Shown here: piece after piece, positions 34,614-43,334 of the stretch
Numbering within the stretch: position 1 is the first letter of the stretch
Layout: the number at the start of each line of letters is the position of its first letter
NCBI RefSeq assembly: GCF_023715525.1
Contig: NZ_JAMBOG010000014.1
Coordinates: 27,895 to 91,894 of the forward strand
DNA from: Kocuria rosea
Lineage (GTDB): Bacteria; Actinomycetota; Actinomycetes; Actinomycetales; Micrococcaceae
Reading direction: 5' to 3'
Length of the DNA stretch: 64,000 bases
Translations under genes and position numbers: made by a program
Notes under the pieces: model-generated
Told to the model about the DNA's origin: nothing
Seen by the model: only the letters and a program-made list of their open reading frames with translations
Database searches by the model: none

Positions 34614-35044
34614 AGTGCGCTCCCGTGTCGTGGAGGTCGGGCTTCGGGGTGTGGCGGACCTCGCACTCTACGGGGCTGCGCCTGCCCCGGCGAGGGGCGG
34701 AGGCGTTCGCCCCTCCCCGGAAGGGGACCGGGCCCCGCGCGAGGTCTCGCCGCTCGCGCGGGGCCCGGTCTCCGGGGGACCGTCCGGACGACGCGGGGGA
34801 CGGTGCGCCGGCCGGTGGTCCGTTCCCTCCCGAGGAGTCCCGGAGTGCTCCCTCGCAGGATCCAGGAGACCACGGACGTCCTGAGGACCGGCTGAGGAGC
34901 GCCGGGAAGGACCTGGGTCCACCGTGCGCCGCGCGCATCCCCGACGACCTCGGCGCCTTGGCGCTGCAGCCGCCGGGGACGCAGGAGAGCGGCGAGCGCC
35001 GCGTCCCGCTGCGGGAGGGCGTCGTCCCGTCCGCGAAGTCCCGC
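34614..35044. other. Non-coding region with strong hairpin
   Basis: 430 bases without a convincing gene. The open frames here are short, lack ribosome sites and show no family resemblance. The only clear structure is the 18-bp hairpin at 34726-34770. The part between the hairpin and the phosphatase stop at 35045 (about 275 bases) could be an untranslated 3' region or gene remnant. Confidence 0.5.
34726..34770. terminator. Perfect 18-bp stem hairpin
   Basis: GACCGGGCCCCGCGCGAG (34726-34743) pairs perfectly with CTCGCGCGGGGCCCGGTC (34753-34770) around a 9-base loop. It lies downstream of the minus-strand PhoD gene and upstream of the second VOC gene. Probable terminator of the PhoD transcript, unusually far (275 bases) from its stop. 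Confidence 0.6.
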
Positions 35045-36634
35045 TCAGGCGCGGCGCTGGAGGCCCCGCACCCCGTCCTCGAGGACGAACGACGCCTTGG
35101 TGTAGACGGGCGCGCCGGGGGTGGTGACCCGGTCCAGGACCCGGAAGTCCGCCGTCATCGCGTCCTTCGTGATGGTCGTGCGGACGTAGCCGCGCTGGTC
35201 GTTGAAAAACTTCAGGTGAGGGTTCCACGCCATGACCCGGTCGGCCACCGAGCCCGAGCCGTCGCCGGTCGAGGTGATGGACGTGCAGACCAGCTCGGAG
35301 CCCACCACCGGGGCGTCCGGGTCCTGGAAGTCGGTCTTGATGTCGTTGGCCCAGTTCCGGTGCACGTCGCCGGTGAGCACCACCGGGTTGCGGACCCTGG
35401 CGTCCTGCCAGCCCCGCACGATCCGGTCGCGGGACGCGGCGTAGCCGTCCCAGCCGTCCATCGAGACGTCGTCGACGTCCGGGGCCTGGGCCCGGTCGCG
35501 CTCGGCGAAGAACACCTGCTGGCCGAGCAGGTCCCATCGGGCGGTGGAGGAGCGGAAGCCGTCGATCAGCCACTTCTCCTGGGCGCCGCCCGTGATGGAG
35601 CGCGACGCGTCCCAGCGCTCCTCGACGTTCTTGTCCCAGCCGTCGCCGGCCAGCTGGTCGTCGCGGTACTGGCGGGTGTCCATCATGTGGAAGTTCGCCA
35701 GCTGCCCCCACTGGACGCGGCGGTAGATCTGCATGTCGATGCCCGCGGGCATCGCAGGGCGACGCAGCGGCATGTTCTCCCAGTACGCCTGGAACGCGGC
35801 GGAGCGGCGTGCCCGGAAGCGCTCCGTGGTGTCGTTCCACTGGGCGGCGTCCCGGTTCTCGGGGATCTCGTCGGCCCAGTTGTTGTCCACCTCGTGGTCG
35901 TCCCAGACCACCAGCCACGGCGCGACGGCGTGGGCGGCCTGCAGGTCCTCGTCGGTCTTGTACTGGGCATGACGGAGGCGGTAGGTCGCCAGGTCGACGG
36001 TCTCGGGGCCGTCGTGGTCGCGGACGTTGCCGTCCCCGGACACGTAGGTCCTGGCCCTGTACTCGTACTGGTAGTCGCCCAGGTGCAGGACGAGGTCGGG
36101 CCGGTCCTCGGCGAGACGCCGATAGGCGGTGAAGAAGCCGTGCTCGTACTGGGAGCAGCTGGCGAAGGCCATGGTCAGGGCGGCCGGGGTCTCGCCCCAC
36201 GCCGGGGTGGTGAGCGCGCGGCCCACCGGGGAGACGTGCATCCCGGTGCGGAAGCGGTACCAGTACTCGCGGCCCGGCCTCAGACCGTGCAGCTCGACGT
36301 GGACGGAGTGAGCGGAGCCGGGGCGGGCGTGCTCGACGCCGCGCTTGACGACCTTCCGCATGCCCTCGTCCTCGGCGACCTCCCACGCGACCTGGACGGG
36401 ACGGTTCGGCATGCCGCCGAGGCCGTCCTCGGCCAGCGGCTCGAGGGCGAGGCGGGTCCAGAGCACGAAGCCGTCGGGCCAGGGGTCGCCGGAGGCCACG
36501 CCCAGGGTGAAGGGGTTGGCGGTGAGGGCGGCGCCCTGGGCTCTGGTGGGAGCGGCGACGGACAGGCCGGGCACGGCGGCGACGAGGCCGACACCGAGAC
36601 CGGCGGTCAGGAGGGTTCTGCGCGAGGGGGTCAT
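35045..36634 (-). CDS. phoD: PhoD-type alkaline phosphatase/phosphodiesterase
   Basis: A 529-residue exported metallophosphatase. The N-terminus MTPSRRTLLTAGLG is a twin-arginine signal, consistent with export after folding with its metals. The N-terminal domain has NPFTLGVASGDPWPDGFVLWTRL, typical of PhoD; metal and catalytic segments are ASCSQYEHG, LHLGDYQYE, WDDHEVDNNW and LTGDVHRNW. It should release phosphate from mono- and diesters outside the cell. Start 36634 is supported by the Tat motif and by TAGCGT seven bases upstream. No Pho box was identified. Confidence 0.92.
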   Translation of the reverse strand: MTPSRRTLLTAGLGVGLVAAVPGLSVAAPTRAQGAALTANPFTLGVASGDPWPDGFVLWTRLALEPLAEDGLGGMPNRPVQVAWEVAEDEGMRKVVKRGVEHARPGSAHSVHVELHGLRPGREYWYRFRTGMHVSPVGRALTTPAWGETPAALTMAFASCSQYEHGFFTAYRRLAEDRPDLVLHLGDYQYEYRARTYVSGDGNVRDHDGPETVDLATYRLRHAQYKTDEDLQAAHAVAPWLVVWDDHEVDNNWADEIPENRDAAQWNDTTERFRARRSAAFQAYWENMPLRRPAMPAGIDMQIYRRVQWGQLANFHMMDTRQYRDDQLAGDGWDKNVEERWDASRSITGGAQEKWLIDGFRSSTARWDLLGQQVFFAERDRAQAPDVDDVSMDGWDGYAASRDRIVRGWQDARVRNPVVLTGDVHRNWANDIKTDFQDPDAPVVGSELVCTSITSTGDGSGSVADRVMAWNPHLKFFNDQRGYVRTTITKDAMTADFRVLDRVTTPGAPVYTKASFVLEDGVRGLQRRA

Positions 36635-36793
36635 GCACCCGACGCTAGGGAACGGCGTTGAACCGTCCCGCGCCGCGGCGTGAAAGATGCATGAACATCC
36701 AGTGGAGGCCGCCCGCCGCACCGTGCGCCTTCGCAGACCGACAAGGAGCGCGACGTACTCCTGGGGCACGGAGCCTCCGGCGCAGGGCGCGGA

Positions 36794-37854
36794 TCAGCAG
36801 CCCGCGCCCTGCGGGTTCTCCAGGCAGTCGTCGGCGAAGTTGCGCACCGTGGAGCGCCAGACGCTGAGCGGCACCGGCGCGCTCGTGACGTCGTTCAGGC
36901 CCACCACGGGCAGCCACGGCCCGCCGGCGACGGAGTACTCGCCGTAGAAGTACGTGGTCAGGGTGACGGCGTAGTCGCCGGTCTGCGTGTAGACGTGGCT
37001 GGTGTCGGTGGGCACGTCCCACGCGCCCGGTTCGAGCGGGGCGCCGCTGAGCTCGGTGGGGCCGAGGGTGGTGCCGTCGCCGTAGTCCCAGAGGTACTGG
37101 ACGGGCACGGCCCGCACCTGCACCGGGAAGCCGCCCAGCTCGGTGGTGAACTGCTGCGGCTGAGCGGTGGCGAAGACGTTGGTGTGCATGCCCCGGAGCG
37201 TGTCCGGGGAGGGCTCGACGGCGCTCGCGGCCGGCGCGACGTCGAGGGTCTCGAAGTCCTGCAGGGTGAAGGTCGGCAGCTCGATGACCTCCTCACCGCC
37301 CTCCGCCTCGGCGACCGAGACGCACATGGGCTCGCCCCAGGCCGTGCGGTCGTCTCCCTCCCCCACGACCACGTCCATGTAGACGCCCTCGCCATCCCCG
37401 GCGGGGGTGCACTGCTGCTCCGCCAGGCAGTCGTCGAGTCCGTTACCCTCCTCGGCGACGCAGGGGTTCTGGAGGCCGAAGTTCTGGCTCTTCGCTCGAG
37501 CCATGGAGTCAGGATCGAAGAACTGGGGCAGCTCCTGGTCCATCAGGTGATTGCGGAGGGCCTTCTGGAAAGCGGGGTCCTTGTCGGGGTCGTAGGCGAC
37601 AGCTTCCGCCTCACCCACATCGGTTTGGTTCGGCCCCCCCCGTTGCCCTTCGAAGCTTTGCCGGGCATAGAGGCATCGAGATGAACCTTGCTTCCGTCCG
37701 CTATCGCATCCATATGTACGGGCGATTTTTGAAGTTTGTTCGATCCGAATACATTGTCGCCTGTGGCGTCATCCTTAATGGAAAGCGGAAGCATGGATAT
37801 AGACAAACAGGGGGCAAGGATTATCGATGCCAACAAGGAAGTAAGCGAATTCAC
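36794..37854 (-). pseudogene. Frameshifted PKD-domain secreted protein gene
   Basis: Two frames join into one gene. The first part starts with GTG at 37854 (GGAGG seven bases upstream) and encodes a hydrophobic leader and SMPGKASKGNGGG; the second, from about 37620 down to 36794, encodes a PKD-like domain (VQYLWDYGDGTTLGPTELSG, TSHVYTQTGDYAVTLTTYFYGE) and Cys-rich ends. They are out of frame at a run of eight G (plus strand C, about 37633-37640); nine G would restore a 353-residue reading. Either a real one-base deletion, phase-variable tract or assembly error. The gene follows a DUF6318-type gene whose stop lies inside its ribosome site, so they were one operon. The DNA around 37640-38200 is visibly AT-richer than the neighbourhood. 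Confidence 0.75.
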
Positions 37855-37856
37855 GG

Positions 37857-38512
37857 TTATTCCTCCCCCGCAATAGGGGCCAGCGTGATGTACACCCATC
37901 CCGTATCGGTGTAGTCAATATAAACAAGAGACGGATCATTCGGCTCGCCAGCCGCTCTCCTTTTGACTTTTCCTTTCTTGACTAGTTGCCCGTCCTCACG
38001 AGAGTACTGAACCATCGGTTTATACACTTCATCAGGTGCTTCAACCAGTTCGGCGTCGAGAATTGTGATCGAATCACGCCCACCTACTGTCCACATACCT
38101 TCCGCGTAAATTTCTTCGAGGTCATCGAACTCAGCTACACATGCCTCACAGTGCGGAGAAGTAATATCACGCACCAGGGAGGAGTCTCCGGTCTCATACG
38201 CATACCACTTTGCGTCCGACCAATAGTCCAGGAACGCCTGCGCTCCCTCCTTCGACTCCTGCTTCGCCAGCTCGGGCATGACCGGCTTCGGCACGTTCTG
38301 CGCGGGCCCGTCGAGCGACGCCGGCACGTAGTCGGCGGGAGTGGCACCGGGACTGGGCGTGACCGCAGCCGAGGCAGGGGCGGAGTGCTGGCGGAGGCCG
38401 CGCTGGAAGGTGACGCCGGGGCGCCGTCGTCGCTGTCGCCGCACCCCGTGAGGAGCAGCGCCACCAGGAGGGCGCTGCCGACGGAGGCGCTGATCGCGCA
38501 GGAGCGGTCCAT
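37857..38512 (-). pseudogene. Frameshifted DUF6318-type lipoprotein gene
   Basis: The N-terminal part from ATG 38512 (GGGGGA upstream) encodes a lipoprotein signal with lipobox LLLTGC and a Ser/Ala/Pro linker. The C-terminal part, in another frame, encodes the DUF6318 domain (YVPASLDGPAQNVPKPVMP, FLDYWSDAKWYAYETGD, CEACVAEFDDLEEIYAEG). They join if one base is added in the short C run near 38377-38381, giving 218 residues. The DUF6318 family is confined to actinobacteria and has no known role. Both this gene and the next are broken by a missing base, which raises the chance of sequencing error in this segment, but the run here is short. Confidence 0.75.
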
Positions 38513-38669
38513 GGATTCCCCCGAACTCCCTCGCCGGTGCCGGACGCACCGGCGGAATGACCCCGATAGTAGGTCCGGCCGTCTGTGCGTGAGCAACCCC
38601 TGTGGACGACGAAGAAGCCCCGGATGCATGGGGCTTAGTCAGGCGGCGGACGGTCACGGAAACGTTAAC

Positions 38670-38680
38670 GTCAAAGTGAC
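38670..38680. promoter_or_regulatory. Candidate NrtR operator
   Basis: GTCAAAGTGAC, a small palindrome (GTCA-N3-TGAC) in the AT-richer 100 bp upstream of the NAD operon. NrtR repressors usually bind about 20-bp palindromes before nad genes, so this is the best visible candidate, but no consensus match can be claimed. Confidence 0.4.
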
Positions 38681-38737
38681 CAGAACAGTGTTACAGTCAT
38701 TGCAACCTGAAGGCCCCTCAACCCCCGGGAGGTGACT

Positions 38738-39436
38738 GTGCACGTTCCGCACGTGGCTCTGGCCGTATCGACCGTCATCTTCGCCGCCCGCGGCACGGGG
38801 CCCGACGGCCGCAGGGAGCTCTGGCTGCCCCTGGTCCGCCGGATCCGCGACCCGTTCCGCGGCCTGTGGGCCCTGCCCGGCGGGCCGCTGCGCCCGGACG
38901 AGGACCTCGAGGCCTCCGCCGCCCGCTCCCTGCACCTCACCACCGGCCTGCAGCCGGGATACCTCGAGCAGCTCTACGCCTTCGGGGGGCTGACCCGCTC
39001 CGCGAACGCCGACGAGCGCGTGGTCTCGGTCGTCTACTGGGCCTCGATCCGCGCCGACCAGGCCTCGGAGCTCCACGCCGACCTCAACGTCACGTGGATG
39101 CGCGCCGCCGAGCTGCCGCCCCTGGCCTTCGACCACAACGACATCGTCGACTACGCGCTCTACCGGCTGCGCAACAAGATCGGCTACAGCCGCGTGGCGC
39201 ACTCCTTCCTCGGCGAGACCTTCACCCTCGCCGAGCTGCGGGAGGTCCACGAGGCGATCCTCGGCCACGCCCTGGACCCCGCGAACTTCCGCCGCCAGGC
39301 GCTCGCCTCCGGGGCCGTCCTCGACACCGGCACCCGCCTGGAGGGCACCCCGCACCGCCCACCCCGGCTCTACCGCTACAACACCGACCTCGACCTCGCC
39401 GACCGCGCCCCGCTCGGCAGCACCACCAGGAGCTGA
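38738..39436 (+). CDS. nrtR: NrtR, Nudix-related repressor of NAD synthesis
   Basis: A 232-residue regulator: residues 1-145 form a Nudix-like domain and residues about 150-225 a winged helix (HSFLGETFTLAELREVHEAIL). The Nudix box is degenerate: the GGPLRPDEDLEASAARSLHLTTG region lacks the RExxEE residues needed for hydrolysis, as in NrtR proteins that sense ADP-ribose or related NAD products rather than cleaving them. GTG at 38738 is chosen over 38732 because GGGAGG lies five bases upstream. First gene of the nad operon (one base before nadA). It should repress the operon when NAD metabolites are plentiful. Confidence 0.88.
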   Translation: MHVPHVALAVSTVIFAARGTGPDGRRELWLPLVRRIRDPFRGLWALPGGPLRPDEDLEASAARSLHLTTGLQPGYLEQLYAFGGLTRSANADERVVSVVYWASIRADQASELHADLNVTWMRAAELPPLAFDHNDIVDYALYRLRNKIGYSRVAHSFLGETFTLAELREVHEAILGHALDPANFRRQALASGAVLDTGTRLEGTPHRPPRLYRYNTDLDLADRAPLGSTTRS

Positions 39437-39437
39437 C

Positions 39438-40736
39438 ATGACCTCCGTCGCCACCCGCATCGACCTGCTGCCCACCAAGCCCGCGAACCTGCCGGGCGCG
39501 CCCCTGACCGGGCAGAGCACGTGCAGCTCGGACCTCGCGACGAACCCGTGGGACTTCGCGCCCGCCGTCTCGGCCGGCTACGGCCCGGGCGCCTCCCAGG
39601 ACGACGCCGTGCCCGCCGGCTCCCCGGCCCAGCCGGTCATCCCCGACGAGTACAAGCAGGCCTCCGCCGAGGAGCTCGACCACCGGATCACGGCCGCCAA
39701 GGCGGCACTGGGCGAGCGCGTGGTCGTGCTCGGGCACTTCTACCAGCGCGACGAGATCGTCCAGCACGCCGACTTCCTGGGCGACTCCTTCCAGCTCGCC
39801 CGGGCGGCCAGGAGCAAGCCGGAGGCCGAGGCCATCGTCTTCTGCGGCGTGCACTTCATGGCCGAGACCGCCGACATCCTCTCCGGCGACCACCAGTCCG
39901 TGGTCCTGCCCAACCTCGCCGCCGGGTGCTCGATGGCCGACATGGCCGACGAGGACTCCGTCGAGGAGGCCTGGGAGCAGCTCATGGACGTCCTCGGGGA
40001 GACCGCCGAGGACGGGAGGCAGACGGTCGTCCCCGTCACCTACATGAACTCCTCCGCGGCGCTCAAGGCGTTCTGCGGCCGCCACGGCGGGATCGTGTGC
40101 ACCTCCTCCAACGCCGCCACGGTGCTGGAGTGGGCGTTCGAGCGCGGGCAGCGCGTGCTGTTCTTCCCCGACCAGCACCTGGGCCGCAACACCGCCAAGG
40201 CCATGGGGATTCCGCTCGGGCGGATGCCGATGTGGAACCCCGCCAAGGACCTGGGCGGCAACAGCGCGCAGGACCTGCGGGACGCCAAGGTGATCCTGTG
40301 GCACGGCTTCTGCTCCGTGCACCGCCGCTTCACCGTGGCCCAGATCGAGCAGGCCCGCGCCGAGCACCCCGGGGTGCGCGTGATCGTCCACCCCGAGTGC
40401 CCCATGCCCGTGGTCGACGCCGCCGACGAGCGCGGCTCCACCGACTACATCCGCAAGGCGATCGAGGCCGCCGAGCCCGGGACCACCTTCGCCATCGGCA
40501 CCGAGGTCAACATGGTCAACCGGCTCGCCGACCAACACCCCGAGCACACGATCTTCTGCCTCGACCCGGTGGTCTGCCCCTGCTCCACGATGTACCGGAT
40601 CCACCCCGGCTACCTCGCCTGGGTGCTCGAGGAGCTCGTCGCCGGCCGCGTGATCAACCAGATCACGGTGGATCCCGAGACCGCCCGGGACGCCGAGGTG
40701 GCGCTCGAGCGGATGCTGGCGGCGCTGCCGCGGTGA
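39438..40736 (+). CDS. nadA: Quinolinate synthase
   Basis: A 432-residue [4Fe-4S] enzyme that condenses iminoaspartate with dihydroxyacetone phosphate to quinolinate. Segments include RVVVLGHFYQRDEIVQHADFLGDS, FCGVHFMAETADIL, MNSSAALKAFCGR and the C-terminal VVCPCSTMYRIHP with cluster cysteines. The first 50 residues are a longer N-terminal extension as seen in actinobacterial NadA. AGGAG precedes the ATG. The downstream cysteine desulfurase probably supplies sulfur for its cluster. Confidence 0.97.
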   Translation: MTSVATRIDLLPTKPANLPGAPLTGQSTCSSDLATNPWDFAPAVSAGYGPGASQDDAVPAGSPAQPVIPDEYKQASAEELDHRITAAKAALGERVVVLGHFYQRDEIVQHADFLGDSFQLARAARSKPEAEAIVFCGVHFMAETADILSGDHQSVVLPNLAAGCSMADMADEDSVEEAWEQLMDVLGETAEDGRQTVVPVTYMNSSAALKAFCGRHGGIVCTSSNAATVLEWAFERGQRVLFFPDQHLGRNTAKAMGIPLGRMPMWNPAKDLGGNSAQDLRDAKVILWHGFCSVHRRFTVAQIEQARAEHPGVRVIVHPECPMPVVDAADERGSTDYIRKAIEAAEPGTTFAIGTEVNMVNRLADQHPEHTIFCLDPVVCPCSTMYRIHPGYLAWVLEELVAGRVINQITVDPETARDAEVALERMLAALPR

Positions 40737-42439
40737 CCACGCACCGGACCCCCCGCGTGGTCGTGGTGGGGAGCGGCATCGCCGGCCTCACCGCGGCCCT
40801 CGAGGCCTCGGCGCGAGGCCTCGACGTCGTGCTGCTGAGCAAGGCCGGGCTGGCGGACACGAACACCGCCCGGGCCCAGGGCGGGATCGCCGCCATGACG
40901 GCGTCCCTGCCCAGTGGACAGGCCGGCGACACCGCCCTCCTCCACGTCCAGGACACCCTGGCCGCCGGGGCCGGGCTCTGCGACGACGACGCCGTGCGCA
41001 CCCTCGTGCGGGCGTCGGCGGCCGCCGTCTCCGGCCTCGTGGAGCGCGGCGTGGAGTTCGACCGCACCGCCGGCCCGGACTCGCCCTGGGTCGAGGGCCT
41101 CGAGGGCGCCCACTCCGTGCCGCGGATCCTGCACGCCGGCGGTGATGCGACCGGGCGGGAGATCGAGCGGGCCCTCCTGGCCGCGGCCCTGGACGCCGAG
41201 GCCCGCGGGCGGCTGCGGATCCTGCGGCGGACGATGCTCCTCGACCTCGTCGTCCCGGCCGGGCACCGGGTGACCGGCGTCCTCGTGCTGGAGTCCCCGG
41301 ACGACCGGCTGCACCGGCTGCCCGCCGACGCCGTGGTGCTCGCCACCGGCGGGGCCGGCCAGCTCTATCCGCACACCACGAACCCGGCCGTGGCCACCGG
41401 CGACGGCATCGCCGCCGCCCTGCGGGCCGGGGCCGCCGTGGCGGACCTCGAGTTCGTCCAGTTCCACCCCACCGCGCTGGCCGCCCCCGGGTGCTTCCTC
41501 GTCTCCGAGGCCGTGCGCGGCGAGGGCGCCGTGCTGCGCGACGCCACCGGCCGGCGCTTCCTCAAGGGTGCGCACCCGCGCGCCGAGCTCGCCCCGCGCG
41601 ACGTCGTGGCCCGCGAGAACGTCCGCCGCTGCCTGGAGCAGGGCGGGCGGCCGGTGCTGCTCGACTGCACCGGGATGCTCCCCCCGGAGGGAGGCCCCCA
41701 CGCGGGCCGCACGACCGCCGAGTTCCTCGCACGCCGCTTCCCGACCATCGACGCGGCCGTGCGCGCCCACGGGATCGACTGGTCCCGGGAGCCCGTGCCC
41801 GTGACCCCGGCGGCGCACTACCTCATGGGCGGGATCGCCACCGACGACGCCGCCCGCACGACCGTCCCCGGCCTCTACGCCGTGGGCGAGTGCGCGGCCA
41901 CGGGCGTGCACGGGGCCAACCGGCTCGCCTCCAACTCCCTGCTCGAGGGCGCGGTGTTCGGGGCCCGCGTCGCGGCCGCGCTGGCGGCGGACCTGCGGGA
42001 CGGGCCCGGCCCACGGATCCGTCCCGCTCCGGTCGCCTCCGCCCCCCGGGTCCTGCCGGGAGCGGCGGCGGACGGTCCCGCGTTCGACCGGGGCGGGTTC
42101 CAGGCCGCGATGTGGGCCGGCGCCGGCGTGCTGCGCGACGGCCCCGGGCTCGAGGCGCTCGCACGGCGGCTCGCCGCCCTCCGTCCGCCGGCGGGGCTCT
42201 CCCGCGCCGCGGTGGAGGACCGGAACCTGCTGGCCGTGGGCCGGGCCCTGGTGGCCGCGGCGCTGCACCGCACCGAGTCCCGCGGGGCGCACCACCGCGC
42301 GGACACCCCCGTCCCGGACCCCGCGCAGGCCCGGCGGACCTTCTGGCGCGTGGCGGAACCGGCCGCAGTCCGGACCGGTACGTCCCTGACCCGTTCATAT
42401 GCCCCCAACGCCATGTTCGAGAGGATCCCCGCATGCTGA
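40733..42439 (+). CDS. nadB: L-aspartate oxidase
   Basis: A 568-residue FAD enzyme oxidising L-aspartate to iminoaspartate for NadA. FAD motif VVVVGSGIAGLTAALEAS, then NTARAQGGIAA, VLATGGAGQLYPHTTNP, and the substrate region AAHYLMGGIATD and GECAATGVHGANRLASNSLLE. GTG start overlaps nadA's stop (GTGA). The C-terminal tail after residue about 480 is shortened compared with some NadB. Confidence 0.96.
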   Translation: MTTHRTPRVVVVGSGIAGLTAALEASARGLDVVLLSKAGLADTNTARAQGGIAAMTASLPSGQAGDTALLHVQDTLAAGAGLCDDDAVRTLVRASAAAVSGLVERGVEFDRTAGPDSPWVEGLEGAHSVPRILHAGGDATGREIERALLAAALDAEARGRLRILRRTMLLDLVVPAGHRVTGVLVLESPDDRLHRLPADAVVLATGGAGQLYPHTTNPAVATGDGIAAALRAGAAVADLEFVQFHPTALAAPGCFLVSEAVRGEGAVLRDATGRRFLKGAHPRAELAPRDVVARENVRRCLEQGGRPVLLDCTGMLPPEGGPHAGRTTAEFLARRFPTIDAAVRAHGIDWSREPVPVTPAAHYLMGGIATDDAARTTVPGLYAVGECAATGVHGANRLASNSLLEGAVFGARVAAALAADLRDGPGPRIRPAPVASAPRVLPGAAADGPAFDRGGFQAAMWAGAGVLRDGPGLEALARRLAALRPPAGLSRAAVEDRNLLAVGRALVAAALHRTESRGAHHRADTPVPDPAQARRTFWRVAEPAAVRTGTSLTRSYAPNAMFERIPAC

Positions 42440-43332
42440 CCCGAGCCGCCATCACCGAGGTCGTGGAGCGAGGGCTCGCCGAGGACGCCCCCTGGGGGGA
42501 CATCACCTCGGAGCACCTCATCCCCGCGGCCACCACGGCCCGCGCCGAGCTCGTGGCCCGGGAGGCCGGGGTCTTCTCCGGCGGCCAGGTCCTCGCCGCG
42601 ACCTTCACCGCCGTTGACCCGGCCGTGGTCGTGGAGCTGCTCCTCGCCGACGGCGACCCCTTCGACGCCGGGGCCGTGCTCGCCACCGTAACCGGGCCCG
42701 CCCGCGCCGTGCTCACCGGTGAGCGGGTGGCCCTGAACCTGACGCAGCGGATGTGCGGGATCGCCACGCTCACGGCCCGCTACGTGGCCGCGGTCGAGGA
42801 GACCGTGGCCCGCGTGGAGCAGGCCGCGAACCTCCCGCCCGGGACCATCACGCGCACCCGCGTGGCCGACACCCGCAAGACCACCCCGGGGCTGCGGGCG
42901 CTGGAGAAGCACGCCGTGCTCAGCGGCGGCGGCCACAACCACCGGCACTCGCTCTCGGACGCCGTGATGGCCAAGGACAACCACCTCGCCCTGCTCACGG
43001 CCGACGGGACGGACCTGACCGGCGCGCTGCGCGGGCTGCGCCGCCGCCTGCCCCACACGGTGCACCTCGAGGTCGAGGTGGACCGGCTCGACCAGATCGA
43101 AGCGGTCCTGGCCGGCGGGGCGGACACCGTCCTGCTGGACAACTTCTCGGTCGACGACCTGGTCAGCGGTGTCGCCATCATCGACGGGCGCGCGACCGTC
43201 GAGGCGTCCGGCGGCGTGAGCCTGGAGACGATCGGGGACATCGCCGCCACCGGGGTGGACGTCGTCTCGGTGGGCGCGCTCACCCACTCGGCCCGGAACC
43301 TGGACCTGGGCCTGGACGTCCGGCTGGACTGA
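42433..43332 (+). CDS. nadC: Nicotinate-nucleotide diphosphorylase (carboxylating)
   Basis: A 299-residue quinolinate phosphoribosyltransferase, the third step of de novo NAD synthesis. Motifs: NLTQRMCGIATLT, ADTRKTTPGLRALEKHAVLSGGGHNHR, then VEVDRLDQIEAVLAGGAD and VEASGGVSLETI. ATG overlaps the end of nadB by seven bases. Confidence 0.96.
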   Translation: MLTRAAITEVVERGLAEDAPWGDITSEHLIPAATTARAELVAREAGVFSGGQVLAATFTAVDPAVVVELLLADGDPFDAGAVLATVTGPARAVLTGERVALNLTQRMCGIATLTARYVAAVEETVARVEQAANLPPGTITRTRVADTRKTTPGLRALEKHAVLSGGGHNHRHSLSDAVMAKDNHLALLTADGTDLTGALRGLRRRLPHTVHLEVEVDRLDQIEAVLAGGADTVLLDNFSVDDLVSGVAIIDGRATVEASGGVSLETIGDIAATGVDVVSVGALTHSARNLDLGLDVRLD

Positions 43333-43334
43333 CC

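Noticed and set aside
37633..37640. Programmed ribosomal frameshift at the G tract
   Set aside because: A homopolymer slip is possible in principle, but no stimulatory structure is visible and the neighbouring gene is broken by a similar one-base loss, so mutation or error is simpler.
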